The notes: generated from the letters alone by a model not told the origin. Shown: positions 14,043 through 26,794, counted from the first letter of the stretch. The stretch: 64,000 nt of DNA from Mactromeris polynyma (GCA_032209605.1 JASFXZ010000003.1:37598762-37662761), one strand, 5' to 3'. Translations and numbers: made by a program.

Positions 14043-15690
14043 TTCATTGATAAATATCCTAATCAGAATTTAAACCAAACATATTCCGACGTGATCATAC
14101 GCGCGCACTGCAACCACCTAATGGTATTTACATTAATGTATCCGCTGCCGAGTCTCTACTGATCGCTTCATCTATTTTCCCTTCTTTTCTTGTCACCGAA
14201 TCCAGGTTTAATCTCAGAAGTATTTCTCTAATGCTCTCTTTTATTCTCTTGAAGAATGACAAGGAGTTCTACAGGCGACGGCGTAATCTCTATCGATTTT
14301 AACGTTAGTAAGACAACTCAATACGACTCAATGTGCATTTGTTTATGTTGGAAATAAAATAGTACTTGAAAATAGTCATTAAGTAAAACATCAACATTTA
14401 TTGACTATTGATATACTTGTGTGAGCAGTTTTAAAGACATTGATGTAAAATGTTGATGCATACATATACTGCATGGAAACGACCTGGTGAACTGTTTTTC
14501 CTTGATAAACATATTGGATAATTATGGTAAGAGCATGTGATCAATAAAATATACAGACCTTTGCATGGTATAAAACAATTTAAGATCATATAACCAAGGT
14601 ACAGAAACAATGAAAATTATAATCAGTGGCATGTCTTTTACCGTGAATTTCTAAAGTACTCAAGCTTTCTCTGTGGAATAATTACCAACCACGGAAAGGC
14701 GTTCATATGTGGTACTTAATTGTGTTGTTTTTGCGTGTTCAGTTTACAATTTAGAAGATCAAAAACAAAGGCACGGCAGTATTATCTAATTACGTCGTGA
14801 ACCACGTGTCTGGATTTTTTCTTTTCCAATATCCTAGAAAATGCAAACCAAATTTGGTGCGATTATTCTCCACACAGATTTTAACTTGCTACTGCAAAGG
14901 AAACAATCGCTTAAATATGAATAGCAACACAGCTATTATGACAGAGAGATATTTGCATGTGTTTATCATAACAATCGCACATTATTTAGGAATGAATTAA
15001 TCTCATCACTCGTAGATGTAAAAATTATAGCTGTACAATTTCTGTGTATTTCGTAGCGGAGCGTTCTTGGCCATTACATATAATTCAACAAGCATACATC
15101 CCGTTTATTCCCGTAGTGGTCGTACTATGACTGTAACTGTTAAGGTTGGGAAAGTCGGGTACATCTGTACAATTTGTGATCATTAACTATGTAAATTGTG
15201 ATACAAATGTAGAGAATTCCGGTCATTTTGGACGCTAGTAAGGATATTAGGTTAATTAAGACCATTTAATTGATTACTTTTCCAGAGAAGACTTAACGAC
15301 ATTGAGCTTTCAAGAGAAAAAGAATAAGAAGAGCATAAAGCTTTTCTTATTCATCAAACAAACGAACAGTTTTTCTTTTGTAGCAGCAAATGAAATACGG
15401 TTGCAGGAAGATACGACATCACATGTTGACATCATTGTATCACAACGTTGATTTATCAGGTATCAGGTTATATTGTCATGAATAACTTTGAGATTCTTGT
15501 ATCACATTGAAGCCTGGTTGCCGTAAATGGTCGGTATTGTGACTGTATGTATTTATGGAGAAAAGCTTAGCATGTTACATACGGGAACGAATTCATCGTG
15601 GTACATTGAGCCTATGACTGGTGTTAAATACACATATAAAATACACTGGAAAAGGTTGTTTCAATAAAGTACAACACTATATAATTCACA

Positions 15691-16132
15691 GGCCCATGTT
15701 CACAAAGCATTAGCTTTCGGGATCAGGATCAAGATCAAATGTAGTTTCTTTTAAACTTTGAAAGATTTATTATGCTAAGTTAAATCGTCTTACGTACTGT
15801 GAAAGATATGCTCATTTTCCAAAATTCTACAGGCATCTAAGGCATCTACATTCAAATCCTATATTTATTTAGAAAAAGTAAGTTCCTGAAAAGTAATGAT
15901 CGACTAGTGAAAATTTATCCTCACTTGATCTCAGTTATAGTCTTAAGTATAATACATAAATTTCTCTAAAAATAGTTTTTAATATAAAATTTTACAATGC
16001 TGTGTGGAAGATTTAAAGTATTTTTGTTTTCATTTAGAGAGTACTGGGCAAATTATTTAGTTGCTTTCAGAAAATCGCGAATATTTTTAGGATAAACTTT
16101 ATCTAGATCAGTTGATCTTTTGTGAACATGGG
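15691..16132. mobile_element. 442-bp MITE with GGCCCATGTTCACAAA ends
   Basis: The left end GGCCCATGTTCACAAA is mirrored at the right by TTTTGTGAACATGGGA. Subterminal GATCAGGATCAAGATCAA and GATCAGTTGATC are also roughly inverted. Non-coding. Confidence 0.72.
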
Positions 16133-16135
16133 AGT

Positions 16136-16244
16136 GGAAATTGTCACGAGTTCTCTCCCTTTATCCCTTCTATAATATATGTATAGGGATAATGGGGGAG
16201 AAATCAAGAAGGGATAAAAAAGGAGAGAACCCGTGACAATCTCC
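16136..16244. mobile_element. Palindromic (foldback) MITE, ~109 bp
   Basis: The arms GGAAATTGTCACGAGTTCTC and its mirror (GAGAACCCGTGACAATCTCC) pair over about 35 bases, with CCCTTTATCCCTTC against GAAGGGATAAAAAAGG. It starts three bases from the previous MITE. Confidence 0.78.
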
Positions 16245-18261
16245 TGTGATATTACTGCACACGAACAAGTTAGTAAGTCTATGGCAAGCCTCGATATCTA
16301 ACTATATATGCGTGAAAAAGATATTTAGACATTTAGGTCGGTGATATGAGGCTGATTACTACAAATTACTTTGCTCAAGATGTTAATTCAGACACGCATA
16401 CTCTGAAATGGGATAAATTTAAAATTCAAAGAAACAAAATTAGGTTAATCAAAACTAAATTAATTGATTACTTTTTTCCATCACCCTCTTACTCAATTTA
16501 AGCTCACAATAAGAAATGCTAGAGACTACATTGGTGTATCGAAATGTATCATACAGATGATTACTTTCCTGTAAGGACAGACGTAAATTACATTAACACG
16601 AATCTAAAAAAATACGAGTATGTAATTTGCTAGAAAAATAACAAGTGTTTTCACAGAGGTACCATGAGTCAGTTTGTATACTCGTGACACGAACGTATGA
16701 AGTTCGCTATTCGAGAGAAAGTTTGTTCCTGATTTTCTCGAAACATTATCGCTGAGGGAAGCTGGCACGTTGTTAATGCACTACAATTTACATATATTTT
16801 TTAAACATATATAACTGCTTTGTAATTGCAGATAATTACAATTGCTGTGGAAATATTATACGTGTGTCATTTATTTTTGCTACTCGTCTTTCATTTTGTT
16901 ATTTGTTTTAATGGATGTGGATTTTAGTATTTTTCTTTTTTGATATTCGATAGATGAATTATTAATGGGTTTTTACGAGTGAAAATGGTCCTATGTTGTA
17001 AGAATATAGATGATGATAACTAATGAGTTTCTCAATAACAATAAACTACTTGCTCGATAATTGCCGTACGGTAGGTACACTTGGCTTTTACCAGATTCCA
17101 TGCGCTTCCTGATTGTGTCTCATATTTCCATGTCACATAATTCGTGTTATGTGAACAAATAACATTTGAAGTAATATTTGTAATAAAGGATATTGCTATG
17201 AGAAGTGAATCAGTCCCATTATGGTATTGATATGTTGCACACCGGTCAGTAATCGATTAATGGATATTAAAAATGAATGACATTATATTGTTTTACTTCG
17301 TATGGCGCAACGTGATTTTGGAATTAGTGCTTGGTGCCAGACATAATTTCGTGAAAGAATCACACATGCATATGATATCAGGAAAAGCTTTATTGTAACT
17401 TTTCGATTACGTAAATGAAAATACAACAGCATCGTGTCCATGTGGACTAGCTGACAGTGCTTAAGTGGCCAATCCTTAATTTTAGTAAAATATTTTCATT
17501 ACGTTATTGTATACAAGGGTAACAGCCGAAGATGAACGGCTGGACTATATTATCGACATTGTAATCATTTACCTTGTCAAGTCTATCTTCTCGTGACATT
17601 TATCATAGACAAATGCGACATGCAACAACAAATTACATTCTTCACGCTGTCGACTATGACAAGGCGGATACTGAATCGAGTTTCTATAATTCTATAAGAG
17701 TTATTTGAGAAAGTTCGTTCGATCAAAAAAACATTAATGAATTGATCATATGTGTATGTTTTCCGGATATCCACTTGATTGTATGTAAGATTTCTTAAGA
17801 CAATTTGATGCATTAGAAATGGAAAGAGAATAAATAAGGCCCCCCAATAAACCAAAAGAAAGACAAATAACACGAAAATAATAATAATCATTATTTCCTT
17901 TCAAGAGTATGTTAGTTATTTCGTATGCTTATGAGCAACTCTCCTTTGTTAGACAAAGTTGATATCAGTACGCTAAGAACATGGTGGGGATATATTGTGC
18001 ACATTTGAAGTCGAATATTCAAGTGTTTTGTTTTCTTAAAGTCTTGACTTATCGAAGCATTTATCTTCAATGCCAGGGTCCTTGCATGTGTATTGTGCCT
18101 TTCTTAAAACAAGCCGATTGTTAATTTATATTGATCAGCTGTTCGAATTGATTGTTTTTTGGAATTTTCACAATCAAATGGTTAAAATTATGGTGTAGGA
18201 GTTTTCCAGATTTATACTGACCTCCGTCCTAATGATACGCCATGTTTGCTTTCAAACTGCA

Positions 18262-18426
18262 GTCGAAACTCCCTAATCCGGAAACTCTCCAGTCTGGAAG
18301 CTTTCTCTATACGGACAATTTTCCCGGTTCCGTTATAGATCCTTCTATAGAGCATGTAATAACTCCTCCACAATCCGGATCCTCCTTACAGTGGAATCCG
18401 GACGATGTTTCTGTCCGGAATGTTAT
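18262..18426. mobile_element. Decayed terminal piece of a pogo/Tigger-like element
   Basis: CAGTCGAAACTCCCTAATCC followed by repeated TCCGGA motifs resembles the CAGTGGAACCTCCGCAAACC end and CCGGA-rich subterminal region of the 34184 element. The 87-codon open frame over it is probably fortuitous. Confidence 0.45.
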
Positions 18427-19158
18427 TTTACGCATAAATTTGTTTATTTATCTTCTTTTGTTCACTATATTCTGGACCTGGACCAGTATGTTTAAAATTT
18501 ATTGAATATGTTATATTTATATTTGTATGACGATGTACAATATACAAGTCGAATAGAAATAAACTCAAACTCATAAAATATATCTCCCCAAACCGGATGC
18601 TAATTTTCGCATAAATTCGTCAGAAAGCCAGTATAATGACTAAGAATTGAAAAGAAGCCATAAACGGTATTTGCTAATTGTTGCAATTATCTTATTTGTT
18701 GAATGATATGTTGATATCAGTCGGGGGAAATACAATAACAATAAAACAAGAAATGTGGACATTAGCCTTTGGAAATATCAGCTTCGCTATCGATTATAGA
18801 TATTACCATACCAGTTAATAGGCAAGGGATCAAAAAGTAGATAAGTTCGTGAACTTCGGTGAGGATATTCTTGATTCGTTAAAAACGAAAGCTTGTTCAA
18901 CAAGGCATTCTAAGTGACGCATGGTTAAATTTCCATATACAACGGATATGTGTATGGGAATAAAAGATATTTCACTTTAAAACAAAAGTCCTTGTTATTT
19001 GTTGAATTTACGATCGTATGTATGTGTATAGCTTATTCGAACTACGTAATCTAATGTTTTACAACGTGCTTACATTCATGATGTGTGCGACAAGTTATTA
19101 CAAAATTCATGTACGTATATAAATAAACCAATCATCCCAAGTATATTGATAAAAAAAT

Positions 19159-19483
19159 CAGGGCTCTATAAATCCACTAGCCCGACGTCCCGGACTAGCC
19201 TAATGCTGAATCTGGCTAACAAAACTTGAGTTGAAGTAAGTCCTGGACAAGTCTGATTTTAAAGATAACCAACATCAGCAAGTGATCAGTTGTAAGTCAA
19301 ACCTTAGAATACGACAAACACATGTGGTTATTAATTTTAGATTCTGGAGCTATCAATGTGTACTCGTATGTTTGTTACTGAATAGACCGATATTCTCGGA
19401 CAACTAGCTTCCTATGTTGGACTAGTCAAATTTTACATCCATAAGTCCGGGAAAAGTGTCTTTGAAAAACTTCTGGAGCCCTG
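19159..19483. mobile_element. hAT-like MITE spanning the left duplication breakpoint
   Basis: Ends are CAGGGCTC and the mirrored GAGCCCTG, with interior GTCCCGGACTAG and GTTGGACTAGTC motifs. The triplication unit begins at 19404, inside this element. Confidence 0.68.
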
Positions 19484-20250
19484 ATATACCGTTTAAACAA
19501 GTCTGTATTTTTTAAATATTTTTTACTTCTGTTTTCACATATAAAATAAGTATAAAAATAATCTATGTCGACATTCAATAACATATTGAATAGGTAAATT
19601 CAACAAACAATACAGACAGAATTCATAACAAGAACTATCACGCAACCATACATTCTGATTGTAGTCTAAAACAAACGATTATACCTAAATAGTTAAAGCA
19701 TGTTATGGACAATATGGAATATATCAATTGTTGCGCATGTACACGTCAGAGTAAAAATACAAATGCCGTCATCTAAATACAATCAAAATAATGTCTTCAC
19801 AATAACAGGAAATATTCCTGGATAAAACGCAATTTCCTGATGAATGTTTAAAGAAATCTTCTCGAAATAAACATTCTCATAGAAAGTTTTTTGTAGCACG
19901 AAATATTCGGTTTGTTTACATCTAAAATTGTGTGTTTATGCATTATGCACCATTAAGCAAATCCTAGACTATATGGTCCGTGGAAAGACGGATACTGTTT
20001 TTATTTCTGTCGTCTTTTTGTTTACTAATGTCAATTTAATTCATCCATTGATATTCATTTGATGAATGGTTTTTAAATGCGATGTTTTCTATTCCATGTT
20101 CTTTGTTCATGTTCGTTCAACATTGACATCGAAAATACATGGTTTCCCAGTTCTACTCAATATCAACATCACCCTTCAAAACTAAACCCGGCTATCCCGA
20201 AAAACATTTCCACACAACACTGTGTCATATATATGTAACTGGAGATACCA

Positions 20251-20556
20251 TTATTTGATCAGACCGGCTTGCTTTATGTATCTGTATTGTTCTGGAATCT
20301 CCATCAGTGCATTTAATGCAAATGCTGCCTCGGGGTTTTCAGCATCCTTCATGACTTCGTAAAAGTTTACAAACTGAAAGTTATCAAATTTTCTCTCTGT
20401 CAGTCCATCATCAAATGTCTTCATAGATCCCCATGGTCCATCTCCCACTCCCACAACAATTATGGATAATGGATAATTTGATGCCTCTACTAATGCTGCC
20501 TTCGTTGGTTTTTCAGATGATACTTGACCATCAGCAACAATCACAAGGATGTGGTA
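20251..20556 (-). CDS. Paralog A exon 5 (C-terminal half of vWA domain)
   Basis: This exon encodes residues 193-293 and the stop. [11 protein letters not shown] (D201), [26 protein letters not shown] and [16 protein letters not shown] are textbook copine/RGLG vWA motifs. The acceptor is TTTCAG. Open frame upstream of 20556 is intron. Confidence 0.92.
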   Translation of the reverse strand, partial: YHILVIVADGQVSSEKPTKAALVEASNYPLSIIVVGVGDGPWGSMKTFDDGLTERKFDNFQFVNFYEVMKDAENPEAAFALNALMEIPEQYRYIKQAGLIK

Positions 20557-23500
20557 CTGAAACAAGAATGAAGGAGTTTTAAAGTAAGATGTTCGTTTAT
20601 TTACAAATAAGAATTTCTTTTATTATTTCCTGCAATGACTATAGACGTCGCGTCAGATGTTGGCGTCAACTTGAATAATCGACAGTCCATAACTATAAAA
20701 CTTTTTTAATAAATTCAAAGAGTTAAAGAAGAAAAATAATTCTTATATTATTGAATGCAGAAAATACCCGGCATTATCATAGCAAACATTTTATCGAACA
20801 AAGTGTGTCGTATTGGTATGAAAAAGGCGAATAATATAGAGGGGCGTCATCATATTTCACTGGTAAGATGTAGCATAAAAGTGTGTCTGCAGCATTCAAA
20901 GGCGTATAATTCTCGTCTGCTTCAATTGAAAACTATCCATTTAGTGATTCCCGTCAGCTTTGTGGTCCGACTTCGATGTCATATTTAAACCATCGTGATC
21001 GGTATGTATAGACGTAGATCGGTAATAAGATTCATTTTATAACTTTATAAGATGCATTTGATATCCACTCTAATTTTACCGACTATCATAAATAATCTAA
21101 AGCGTATCATATATTGTAAATAGTTCTAATATTACTGAATGCTTCAAAGGACACTTAAAAATAGACTCGATATAATCGGTAGGAAATTGAAATCTGAAAA
21201 ACGCAATACATTGTGACAAACAGAAATCAAGTTCACCTACTTCATTCGTTTCTTTTACTATTTCTATCGCTTTATAAATCAAAGGGGCGAAATTTGTTGG
21301 TCCTCCAAGTTTTATAGTTGGCGTTACCTCGTTATACACATCAAGAACGTCACTGAATCCTTCACATGGAACCTGTAGAAATATAACTCATGAACTTAGA
21401 AAGGAAAGTGTTGGTATCAGAAACAATTGTTTATATACCGGTATGTCCTGCTGTAACATTCGGGTAGATTCAAGTAACGTTTTGTATTGATTGACGGATT
21501 CAAAGTTAAAATCATTTATATTGAACAACTAGTAAAGAAATATCAATGTTTAATATTACTGAATAAACAAATAGATTCCGGTTTATATAAATAATCTCAC
21601 TAATGCGAACTTTACACTTAGCTAAAATTGATATGTAGGTCTATTTGTAAGGGGGTACGGGGCATGGTCTTCCGGAAAAAAATGTAGCTAGATCGTCATA
21701 GATGCGTTATGGTGTACATTTCGTTCTGGTAAATATGCTTAAAATAACATCAAAACATACATGAAATATCATATTGCAGTTTGACCCATTTTATTTTTTC
21801 GAAGAAAAAGTAAAGGCCGCGGACTACACGGCCTGTAGGAATTTACGCCCCTGTAGTAGTACATTAAAATAGTAACTTACGCCGGGTTTCAATTCGAAGA
21901 TACTTTTATCTTTTGTTTTGTAATCACCAAACCCATACACAGGAATTATACCATCTTCATCTAACGGCTCTAGAGTTTCTCCTAGAATGCATATAACCTG
22001 GAAGAAAAACAGTTATTTAATCATACTGTCAATGAATCAAAATTCCTATCGGTAATTAAGTCAAACATATTACTAGAAGTCTTCAATAACAGCCACCATG
22101 TAAATATTTGAATATAATATTTTTGAAGTTTGCATGGAAAGGTAGACATTCCTGATAAGGAATTTTGTACAATGTATTTGCTTTTCATCTAACATCAACA
22201 ATCATCCGAATCGACTTGAAAATGTGAAGATAATTTGGCAAGGACAAGTAAACTGTAGTGTCTACATAATTACTCAGTGTGATGGACACACTGTCACCAG
22301 ATAAATCGTGTTTTCTGGGAATTTAGTGATTCTTGTGTCCGATAAAATGATACTGTTGTAAAACGGAACTTGGAATATATCTGTATTAACACAATAGATA
22401 GCGTTTCATACAATTACCCATTTGACAAGTTGTCAAACTATAATATTTTTGTTGGCATCATATTATGAACGTATATATCACATACAGCTCTGTACTTATT
22501 ACATTTGTATAATCTAAGCAGTAAATAGCGACAAAGGTCCAGTTTACAATCCCCGACTTAATTTATATCAGACCATTTACTAGAGTAAAGATTACGGTTT
22601 TAAAGTTGCAACAATTCTTTGCTGCTTTCACAATAAGTGCAAACATTTCTCCGTTAACTGAGACAATGTACGACAAATGTACATGTATAAAGTGTACGAA
22701 TAGATCGATTCTTGACACAGAAAGTTGGATCCAACATCATTTCCGTCACAACATAGATGTCTGTTTAATTTCGTGTTAATGGCGAGAGCAGACGTACCTT
22801 CTGGTAGGGATTAATGGAATGATCGGATATAGCATGCAAGTTTCTTCCTTCAAATGTCTTCTGTCCTTGACTTTTATTACTCATTGTGTAGTCAATACCT
22901 GAAATAAAACCAACATTTAAGTTGCATTGTCGTTTCATAATCTCTTGTAAGTGCTCATATCTATATGGTATTTATAAGTCACTCAAATCATCGCTTTGCT
23001 TATTTATAAGTCACTCGTATCATCGCTTTGCTTATTTAAAGTCACTCGTATCATCGCTTTGCTTATTTATAAGTCACTCGTATCATCGCTTTGCTTATTT
23101 ATAAGTCACTCGTATCATCGCTTTGCTTATTTATAAGTCACTCGTATCATCGCTTTGCTTATTTATAAGTCACTCGTATCATCGCTATGCTTATTTAAAA
23201 GGCACCCGTATCATCGCTTTGCTTATTTATAAGTCATTCGTATCATCGCTATGCTTATTTATAAGTCACTCGTATCATCGCTTTGCTTATTTATAAGTCA
23301 CTCTGTATCACCGCTATGCTTATTTAAAAGTCAATCGTATCATCGCTTTGATTATTTAAAAGTCACACGTATCATCGCTTTGCTTATTTAAAAGTCACTC
23401 GTATCATCGCTTTGCTTATTGAATGTTCTCATGGCGCTTGTACAAATGTAATCGTAGACACGTTTGACGTAACGTGACTCTACTTCCTAAAATGACAAAC

Positions 23501-26500
23501 TGTATGACCACAATTACTGTCCTCTCGTCAATGTATCGTGTACTTGTTTCTTACTGAAGTACTGGATATAGAAGTGTAGTATCTCGAGTATTTTTATCCT
23601 GTCATTGACAATTCTGTCACGACCAGTCGTCTTAAACAGAAACAGGTTCCACTTCGGTGAGAAGGAATTCAGATTTCATGGATACGCGTTCTTAGTTTTA
23701 ATAATTCGTTAAAGTAAATGTCATCGGTAGGGAAAACCACATCTTATCATGCTAAATTTGCAAGATATTGACAAAATATTCTCATTAAATGTTTTTATTA
23801 CGTATGAGTTAAATTTAGATTGTGTAATTTGCTGCCGGGAATGTTATTGTCATGTAAAACTATCACAAACAAAATGAGATGGCGATACTTCATGGTGAAC
23901 ATAAGCCTAGCAAAACACGGAACCACTTTCAACGACGCACAAGTATCATTAATGTCAGTTCGAATAAAATAAAGCACCTTTTACTTCCTGTTTATGACAA
24001 AGGCTGTATCGTGTATTGATACGTGTTGTACTAATGTTGATTGTAGCAATATATATACAGTACAGTTACGTCATACGCCTAATGAGATGCTATTTTCGCA
24101 TGACAACGTAATAACAATGCGTCGCAATTGTTCTTTTGCATGACATTGTATAATATGTCTTGGTGGACAAACATCTGATGACAGCAGAATGTAAAGGCAA
24201 GTGTATAAGCTTATGCAAACTTATGCGACATATGCCTTCCCGTGGTGCTGTATACGATTAGGTAATGTCATTCCTCAAACATAATTAAGTAAATGTATAC
24301 CCGAGGCGGTTATAAACATAAACCTAGGCAGTTGACCAAATATGACAAAGCAGCTCTCGTAATGGTTTTCAAAATGAGCAACATTTATTGGCTTGTGATG
24401 TGACATTTGCAGGCACAATAAGTGCAGTTCGTCATAAAACTTATAAAGCCATAGACTTATTTATTCACGCAAATAGCTCATATGGGAGAGGCACTAACAT
24501 CTCTCTGCACACGTAACATTTCTTAACGTATTTAATTTTCCTTTGTTACCTTTTCTACTGGAATTCTATTAATCGCCACATCGTAAAAGCACTTTCGTGA
24601 GACTTAAGTACAGAATGTAATGGTGCTTATAATCACAAAATATCAATAGATATTTGTCGTAATACGGAATCCTGTTAGGGCCATCGCAATCACGCCCTCG
24701 TCTTTTTAATTGACCAAGAAAAAAATAGAGATTCGTTCGTTTCGTTACTTTCTTGCATCTGTTTTTCCTTTCCAATTTGTAGTACTTTGTATACAATAAA
24801 ACGATGTGCGAGATCGCCATGGCCCTAACAGGATTCCATATTTATATAGTAATACTGTTTTGACTGAGTCAGCTATATGTATCATCACAATAGTAATTAT
24901 TCTGAATATAACTGTTTCAGTAAGATAATGGACATATGACACCCATGAAACATCACAGCTGACAAGAAACGCTCTTCAAAGACGGCAAATCTTCTCAGAT
25001 CAGTAAAATAATTCCCTATATGTGCATATTTTATCACAATACATGGTCATCTTTGTCCTAAAGGGTCATATAGTTGTAATAACCTTACAGTAATGACGTA
25101 CATCCATGGTTTATAATAACCGAATGGAAACTGTGAGAGAGATATATGGTTCAAGTTAAATGGAAGACAGACATACACGATTACATTGACTTCACATTCA
25201 CGTCAACATATGAGTTTCGAATTTTATGCGCCCCGCAATGTCTAATACAGTAAAAGTATTGATAGACATATAAAACGCCGCTAATATCAAAGTCAATAAG
25301 GAATACCATTTTCTTGAAGACCGATACTATCAGGTGTATCCCTGGTATAGATGTGAGCAATGTATACGTTCACAAAATACAATTATTTTTTATGTGGAAG
25401 TTGCATAGAGACGTCGATACGAGATAATGCACGACACAAACAGTATATGATTGATCACATGGATATAAAATGAACATTCTTTTGCTTAAACATTAGAAAT
25501 AAACTTATCTACTAAACAATATCTGACTCTTACTCGTATATACAGTAAGTTCAATAAACTACCTACATTGGCATTCGGATAAGGAACGCGTATAGTAAAA
25601 CCTCACTTAAAGACCACATCGATAAGTCCATTTTTACTGTTCTGATCTTTATCCGCCCTCAATATTAAAACCACCACGATAATAACACCAGTTTTCTAGA
25701 GTCCCAAAGGTGGTCTTATTATGAAGGTTTTACTGTATATGGACCGGTGAACCTCCTGAGGGTAGTATACGACGTCCATGTACCTAATGTATGTATCTAC
25801 ATATATTTGAAGGAGAATGTCGATATATGATAACCCAGATAACAGTGCAAGTTTGATCACATCAACTTGTATGAAAATAAACATTCTTCCGTTGTCAATT
25901 TTTTATAAACTTGTTTATATTACTATATCTGCCCTGCGTTCAGTAAAGGCATGTGCGGTTCACTTTTCGTAACGTTTTACAATTTGGTTCCCCCCGTGTG
26001 CAGTCAATGTGATACGGTGGGCCAGAGATACAAAACAAATCGTGAGCGACTGTTAGCCACAACTGAACTGAACTGACCTTTACTCGCATATTCGTGAACT
26101 GTGAATGACTAATAAAAGTTACGGCCTGATTTCAAGTCGATTTAAATATTGTAATGGGCAATACTAAATTACAACCACGAAAAATACAGACCCTGTTTGC
26201 TCTTGTGTCAGTATCAATTTTCATCTAAATAGGATATTATCTTAACCTATATTTCAGTAGTATTATAACGACTTCAATGTATACATTAGATACTCGTCAA
26301 GTACAAAGTTTACTCTTACACTATGCACTAAAATATCACTGGCGAATTTAAAGGTTCATAAACGACTCTGAAATACGTCGTGACTGTTTAAGGTCATGGG
26401 TACAGTATATATAAAAATGTGCGAAATGGATCATAATATTTACGGGAAACTAACATACATGTATATATACAGTAACAGTTTTCAACGTGATTTTCTATAA

Positions 26501-26794
26501 ATATCTATAACGTAACAAAATTTATCATCTGCGCAATATCCAAAAATCCGACACAAAGTTTAATATACCGAAAATCAGGTTGCATGTTTCAAGACCTTGT
26601 TTCATAAGAGCATCTCGAACTTCTTCCAATGTTGAAAAGTCATCCAATATAACATTGCCATGTGTTTCCTCGGGAGGCTCCATCCCTGTGGACACTAGCA
26701 CAGAACCGTCACTTCTTCTTCCGTCAACACAGTCAACACTGAAGTCTTCCGAATCACTCATCTTTTCATTCGTCCTTTCACGCCGATATGCCAT
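20251..26794 (-). CDS. Copine/RGLG-type vWA domain protein, paralog A (5 exons)
   Basis: Five exons join in frame: 26569-26794, 22798-22898, 21881-21997, 21241-21372 and 20251-20556, giving 293 residues. Every junction is GT..AG; exon 1 ends with one base of a Gly codon and the rest are phase 0. The start ATG at 26794 has an in-frame TAA two codons upstream. Residues about 50-290 read as a copine-type von Willebrand A domain of the kind found in plant RGLG E3 ligases. The MIDAS is complete: D78-x-T80-x-S82, T174 and D201 in VADGQ. There is no C2 domain (as in copines), no RING (as in RGLG), no signal peptide and no membrane span, so it is probably a cytosolic metal-dependent binding protein. 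Residues 1-48 are charged and look disordered. AATAAA on the minus strand at 20000-20005 is a candidate poly(A) signal kept in all three copies. The family call rests on recognised motifs; the partner is unknown. Confidence 0.88.
21241..21372 (-). CDS. Paralog A exon 4 (MIDAS Thr)
   Basis: This exon encodes residues 149-192. [12 protein letters not shown] carries the MIDAS threonine (T174). Two GT donors lie close together (after GAA, or six bases later). The first keeps phase 0 and joins E192 to the [11 protein letters not shown] strand, as the family requires. The open frame that continues beyond it is intron. Confidence 0.86.
21881..21997 (-). CDS. Paralog A exon 3
   Basis: This exon encodes residues 110-148. 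[20 protein letters not shown] corresponds to the family segment around 'DEDNLIPCFGFGD'. The acceptor is CTTCCAG and the donor is GTAAGT, both strong, and both phases are 0. Confidence 0.88.
22798..22898 (-). CDS. Paralog A exon 2 (MIDAS DxTxS)
   Basis: This exon encodes residues 76-109 and is too short to show as a long open frame. It holds [12 protein letters not shown], the first metal-binding loop, followed by [11 protein letters not shown], a hallmark of the copine/RGLG family. The acceptor is a TTTCAG after a T-rich tract and the donor is GTACG. Confidence 0.88.
22970..23421. repeat. 32-bp minisatellite in intron 1 of paralog A
   Basis: About 14 head-to-tail copies of a 32-bp unit built on CACTCGTATCATCGCTTTGC plus TTATTTATAAGT. 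Variants have TTTAAAAG, or lose a base to give 31 bp. It lies just upstream (in gene direction) of exon 2. Small open frames through it are artefacts of repetition. Confidence 0.93.
24665..24838. mobile_element. 174-bp MITE with GGAATCCTGTTAGGGCCAT ends, unit A
   Basis: Inverted ends of about 22 bp (CGGAATCCTGTTAGGGCCAT and its mirror) lie between TA dinucleotides. Small open frames across it are incidental. Confidence 0.82.
25593..25735. mobile_element. Pogo/Tigger-like MITE, unit A copy
   Basis: Ends are TAGTAAAACCTCACTTAAAG and, inverted, CAGTAAAACCTTCATAATAA, with TA on each side. Shorter than the unit C copy because of an internal deletion. Confidence 0.78.
25970..26085. repeat. Dispersed repeat fragment (inverted match to 59995-60105)
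   Basis: The reverse complement reads GGCTAACAGTCGCTCACG, then TTTGTTTTGTATCTCTGGCC, CACCGTATCACATTG and CACACGGGGGGAACC, matching the dimer repeat near 60 kb. It lies in intron 1 of paralog A. Confidence 0.75.
26569..26794 (-). CDS. Paralog A exon 1 (N-terminus, start of vWA fold)
   Basis: This exon encodes residues 1-75 plus the first base of Gly76. A charged, Ser/Asp-rich leader is followed by [20 protein letters not shown], which matches the helix that precedes the first strand in RGLG proteins. The donor is GTATAT. Reading on past the donor gives only a short intronic extension, so this end was chosen because it joins exon 2 to restore the GID MIDAS strand. Confidence 0.85.

Larger units (their letters stand above)
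14043..19158. other. Intergenic DNA left of the triplication
   Basis: MITEs at 15691 and 16136 and a decayed element near 18262. The open frame at 17583-17891 and others are short, AT-driven and unsupported. Confidence 0.55.

Noticed and set aside
18242..18505. 87-codon plus-strand frame
   Set aside because: It overlaps CCGGA-rich terminal sequence of a decayed DNA transposon.
22970..23421. Regular ~32-bp repeats that look like a CRISPR array
   Set aside because: The units are head to tail with no unique spacers, and they lie in an intron of a eukaryotic gene. It is a minisatellite.
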